From assembly GCA_903839585.1 (NCBI GenBank), contig CAIMCU010000154.1:1-8518 (forward strand): a stretch of DNA of 8,518 nucleotides. Direction: 5' to 3'. Below the pieces are notes generated by a model that saw only the letters and a program-made list of their open reading frames with translations, was not told where the DNA came from and did not search any database. Source of the DNA: an uncultured Actinomycetes bacterium. GTDB taxonomy: Bacteria; Actinomycetota; Actinomycetes; Nanopelagicales; Nanopelagicaceae. The first letter of the stretch is position 1, and every line of letters begins with the position of its first letter. Below, in pieces: positions 6,768 to 8,518 of this stretch. A program made the translations under genes and the position numbers.

Positions 6768-7157
6768 ATGATTCAAGGTGGAATTATCAACGGCCAGTTG
6801 GCCTCATTATTAGCGCGATTTCGTCATGTAAATACTCTTGCAATTGTTGATGGGCCTTTCCCGACCTACCCAAACGTTGAAACCATCGAGCTGGGTATCG
6901 TTATGGGGCTTCCAACAATTCCACAGGTACTTGATGCGATTTTGCCCCATGTTGATCCCACCGGAATCTATTTAGCGGCTGAGTTTGAGTCAAAGGTTGA
7001 TGCAGCCACGGTTGCTCAGTACAAAAAGCACCACAGGGGTTTAGAGACGACCGTTATTCCTCACGAGGAGTTTAAGGTCAAGGTTGGACAGAGTCTTGGA
7101 ATTATCCATACAGGTGATGGGATTCCATACAGCAGCGTTATTTTGCGACAAGGCTAA
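6768..7157 (+). CDS. RbsD/FucU-family sugar mutarotase (D-ribose pyranase-like)
   Basis: Members of this family interconvert pyranose and furanose or anomeric forms of sugars (ribose for RbsD, fucose for FucU) and assemble into ring-shaped oligomers in the cytosol. The protein has 129 residues, slightly short of the 139 of E. coli RbsD. GGIINGQLASLLARFRH (4-20) ends in the expected catalytic H20, and IVDGPFPTYP (26-35) carries D28. PHEEFK (98-103) aligns with the THEQFK region, and GDGIPYSSVIL (116-126) is the C-terminal motif. In E. coli RbsD that last motif reads PYANIIL; here Tyr is kept (Y121) but the Asn position is S123, so sugar specificity may differ. It starts 18 bases after the aminotransferase gene, with a weak AAGAGAG at about the right distance. 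Its last 20 bases overlap the end of the convergent kinase gene. Family call good; the exact sugar is not certain. Confidence 0.88.
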   Translation: MIQGGIINGQLASLLARFRHVNTLAIVDGPFPTYPNVETIELGIVMGLPTIPQVLDAILPHVDPTGIYLAAEFESKVDAATVAQYKKHHRGLETTVIPHEEFKVKVGQSLGIIHTGDGIPYSSVILRQG

Positions 7158-8010
7158 AGTCGATCTCATCCTTACTTGGATAAGAGGACTGAGCGCCTTT
7201 TTTAGTAACACTCTGAGTCGCGCACGCTAGAGCAAACTTCACAGCACTCTCCTCGCTTGCTCCATCTGCAAGTGCGGATGCAAAAGCTCCAATAAAGCAG
7301 TCCCCGGCGCCGGTTGTATCGATTGCTGTGACCTTTGTCGTTGGAAACTTCTGTGTACTTCCATCGGTTTTATGCAGGAGCGCTCCATCGGAGCCTAAAG
7401 TGATAAGTAGACGACCATAGACTTTGGTCGCACTTCCAATCTCTTCATACTCAATCTCATTAGGGATGAGCCAATCTGTCACCTTAAGCAGATCATCGCT
7501 AAGAGGTTGATAAGGAGCTGGGTTCATCACCGTTGTGATTCCTAACCCTTTAGCCGCTTTAAACGCTGCAAGAGTTACATCCTGCGGTATCTCGCATTGA
7601 CCAATGAGAACATCAACATCTTTGAGTTGTTGTATCGCATCTACTGCCATTGCAGGTGTTAGTTGAAAGTTTGCGCCTGGAACAATTGAGATCCTATTTT
7701 GTCCAGCTCCATCAACCCAGATATGAGCGACCCCTGTGTGCGTATCAAAACGCGTAACGAAGTCGGTGCTCATATCATTTGAGAGAAAGTTTTTTAAACA
7801 GTCATCGCCGAAGCTGTCTTTGCCGATTCCTGCGATCATTGAAACGCTTGCACCAGTGTGTGCCGCCATAACCGCTTGATTGGCGCCCTTTCCTCCGAAG
7901 CCAACTGTGAATGAGTTTCCAAACCTAGTTTCGCCAGGGGCTGGAAGCACATCTGCGTAAACGGTGAGATCCATCATGGTGCTACCTATGACTGCAATTT
8001 TCCCGGACAT
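7138..8010 (-). CDS. rbsK: Ribokinase-type PfkB-family carbohydrate kinase
   Basis: This is a probable ATP-dependent ribokinase (EC 2.7.1.15) making ribose 5-phosphate from ribose, cytosolic and usually dimeric. Its 290 residues are near the usual 300. GSTMMDL (9-15) is the sugar-contact segment. GFGGKGANQAVMAA (37-50) is PfkB signature 1, GQCEIP (137-142) supplies E140, and PNEIEYEE (183-190) is the NxxE magnesium motif. AIDTTGAGDCFIGAF (229-243) is signature 2 with catalytic base D237. Compared with E. coli RbsK, the ribose-contacting Asn14 position is Met12, a form I also recall in the human enzyme, while the Asp16, Glu143 and Asp255 counterparts are kept. The ATG at 8010 follows TAGACT by 6 bases on the minus strand, consistent with a leaderless message. 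Its end overlaps rbsD by 20 bases tail to tail. Ribose is the best guess; another furanose sugar or nucleoside cannot be excluded. Confidence 0.88.
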   Translation of the reverse strand: MSGKIAVIGSTMMDLTVYADVLPAPGETRFGNSFTVGFGGKGANQAVMAAHTGASVSMIAGIGKDSFGDDCLKNFLSNDMSTDFVTRFDTHTGVAHIWVDGAGQNRISIVPGANFQLTPAMAVDAIQQLKDVDVLIGQCEIPQDVTLAAFKAAKGLGITTVMNPAPYQPLSDDLLKVTDWLIPNEIEYEEIGSATKVYGRLLITLGSDGALLHKTDGSTQKFPTTKVTAIDTTGAGDCFIGAFASALADGASEESAVKFALACATQSVTKKGAQSSYPSKDEIDFSLVAK

Positions 8011-8015
8011 AGAAG

Positions 8016-8022
8016 TAGTCTA
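8016..8022. promoter_or_regulatory. Shared bidirectional -10 element between the kinase and isomerase genes
   Basis: The whole gap between the two start codons is 17 bases. Its centre is TAGTCTA, with five bases on each side before each ATG. Read on the plus strand, TAGTCT (8016-8021) ends 6 bases before the isomerase-like ATG at 8028. Read on the minus strand, TAGACT (8022-8017) ends 6 bases before the kinase ATG at 8010. Both fit TANNNT at leaderless spacing, and there is no room for a Shine-Dalgarno in a separate leader on either side. The two elements share five base pairs, so RNA polymerase could bind in only one direction at a time. Confidence 0.6.
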
Positions 8023-8027
8023 GAACC

Positions 8028-8518
8028 ATGAATACACCGATGCCATCAAAGCTTCCCTCCAACCAGTTCGACCACTTTTATCGTGGGGGAACTCGAATAG
8101 GAGCACTGCGTCACGGACCTGGTGGACCAATGCGCCCTGAAGAGTGGATCGCATCTGTGACGACAAGGTTCGGGGCAACAGAGCAAGGTTTATCAAAACT
8201 CTCCGATGGCACCTACCTAAAGGATGCGATTGCCCAAGACTCTGCAGGTTGGCTCGGCGCAGATCATGTTCGGGATTGTGGATTAAGTACTGAGGTGCTC
8301 ATTAAGTTACTTGATCCAGAGCAACGTCTTCCTGTTCACTACCATCCAAATAAAGCCTTTGCGAAGCAACACCTTGGTTTAGATCATGGAAAGACCGAGG
8401 CGTGGATCATTCTCGAAGCACCAGAAGGCTCTGGAGTTGGGTTGGGATTCAAGGAGGAAAAAAGCAAGGAGCAGATTCTTAAGCTCATCAAAGCAGAAGA
8501 CTCCGAAGCCTTCTTAGC
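8028..8518 (+). CDS. Class I mannose-6-phosphate isomerase-like cupin enzyme (3' end beyond window)
   Basis: This is the N-terminal 163 codons of a cupin-fold sugar isomerase resembling class I mannose-6-phosphate isomerase (ManA), which interconverts mannose 6-phosphate and fructose 6-phosphate using one metal ion. The visible core is LPVHYHPNKAFAKQHLG (101-117) followed by GKTEAWIIL (121-129). In ManA the matching parts are the QVHP metal motif and GKTE(C/A)W, so H106 and E124 are the likely metal ligands. The Gln that usually sits two residues before the histidine is replaced by H104, which may mark a different subfamily or substrate. The remaining histidine ligand and the C-terminal domain lie past the right edge. 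The start is well fixed: ATG 6 bases after TAGTCT. It shares a 17-base divergent promoter with the ribokinase gene, suggesting both act in sugar use. The family is fairly clear; the substrate is uncertain. Confidence 0.78.
   Translation, partial: MNTPMPSKLPSNQFDHFYRGGTRIGALRHGPGGPMRPEEWIASVTTRFGATEQGLSKLSDGTYLKDAIAQDSAGWLGADHVRDCGLSTEVLIKLLDPEQRLPVHYHPNKAFAKQHLGLDHGKTEAWIILEAPEGSGVGLGFKEEKSKEQILKLIKAEDSEAFL

Noticed and set aside
1..8518. Search for a defence, toxin-antitoxin, phage or biosynthetic system
   Set aside because: Every substantial gene belongs to a familiar metabolic, membrane, regulatory or translation-associated family, and there are no transposases, direct repeat arrays or small paired genes.

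Overview
The window looks like a piece of a compact actinobacterial chromosome, possibly a small-genome aquatic lineage such as the freshwater acI group (Nanopelagicales). This placement is inferred. It rests on fairly low GC for an actinobacterium, almost no intergenic DNA, an actinobacterial-style Uup-like ABC-F protein, and several start codons that lack a well-placed Shine-Dalgarno but have a TANNNT hexamer 6-7 bases upstream, the arrangement expected of leaderless transcripts. No rRNA, tRNA, CRISPR, insertion sequence, attachment site or phage gene was seen. No stretch above 100 bases lacks a gene.

Layout. Positions 1-1359 (minus) hold a Uup-like ABC-F ATPase cut by the left edge. It diverges across 24 bases from a two-gene kynurenine operon (plus): kynU, kynureninase, 1384-2658, and kynA, tryptophan 2,3-dioxygenase, 2655-3452, which overlap by ATGA. 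kynA converges on an FMN nitroreductase-family gene (minus, 3449-4015); the two stop codons share a TTAA. The nitroreductase diverges across 34 bases from a DedA-family membrane protein gene (plus, 4050-4673), followed closely by a TetR-family regulator (4690-5295). A 65-base gap carrying a 19-base inverted repeat leads to a class III aminotransferase resembling glutamate-1-semialdehyde aminomutase (about 5361-6749) and an RbsD/FucU-type sugar mutarotase (6768-7157). A ribokinase-type PfkB kinase (minus, 7138-8010) converges on rbsD with a 20-base overlap and diverges, across only 17 bases, from a class I mannose-6-phosphate isomerase-like gene (plus, from 8028) cut by the right edge.

How the genes work together. 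KynA and KynU would take L-tryptophan to N-formylkynurenine and kynurenine to anthranilate plus alanine; the formamidase between them is not in the window. RbsD and RbsK are a classical functional pair (ribose pyranose to furanose, then ribose 5-phosphate), but here they lie on opposite strands and cannot share a transcript. The TetR protein may control the aminotransferase-rbsD pair through the inverted repeat at 5315-5333. The nitroreductase, DedA and ABC-F genes have no evident pathway link to their neighbours.

I found no convincing undescribed multi-gene system. The most interesting signal is promoter architecture: three divergent pairs with 17-34-base gaps, two of them with candidate -10 elements on opposite strands sharing bases. 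The clearest is the ribokinase/isomerase pair, where a seven-base TAGTCTA reads as TANNNT on both strands exactly 6 bases before each start codon.
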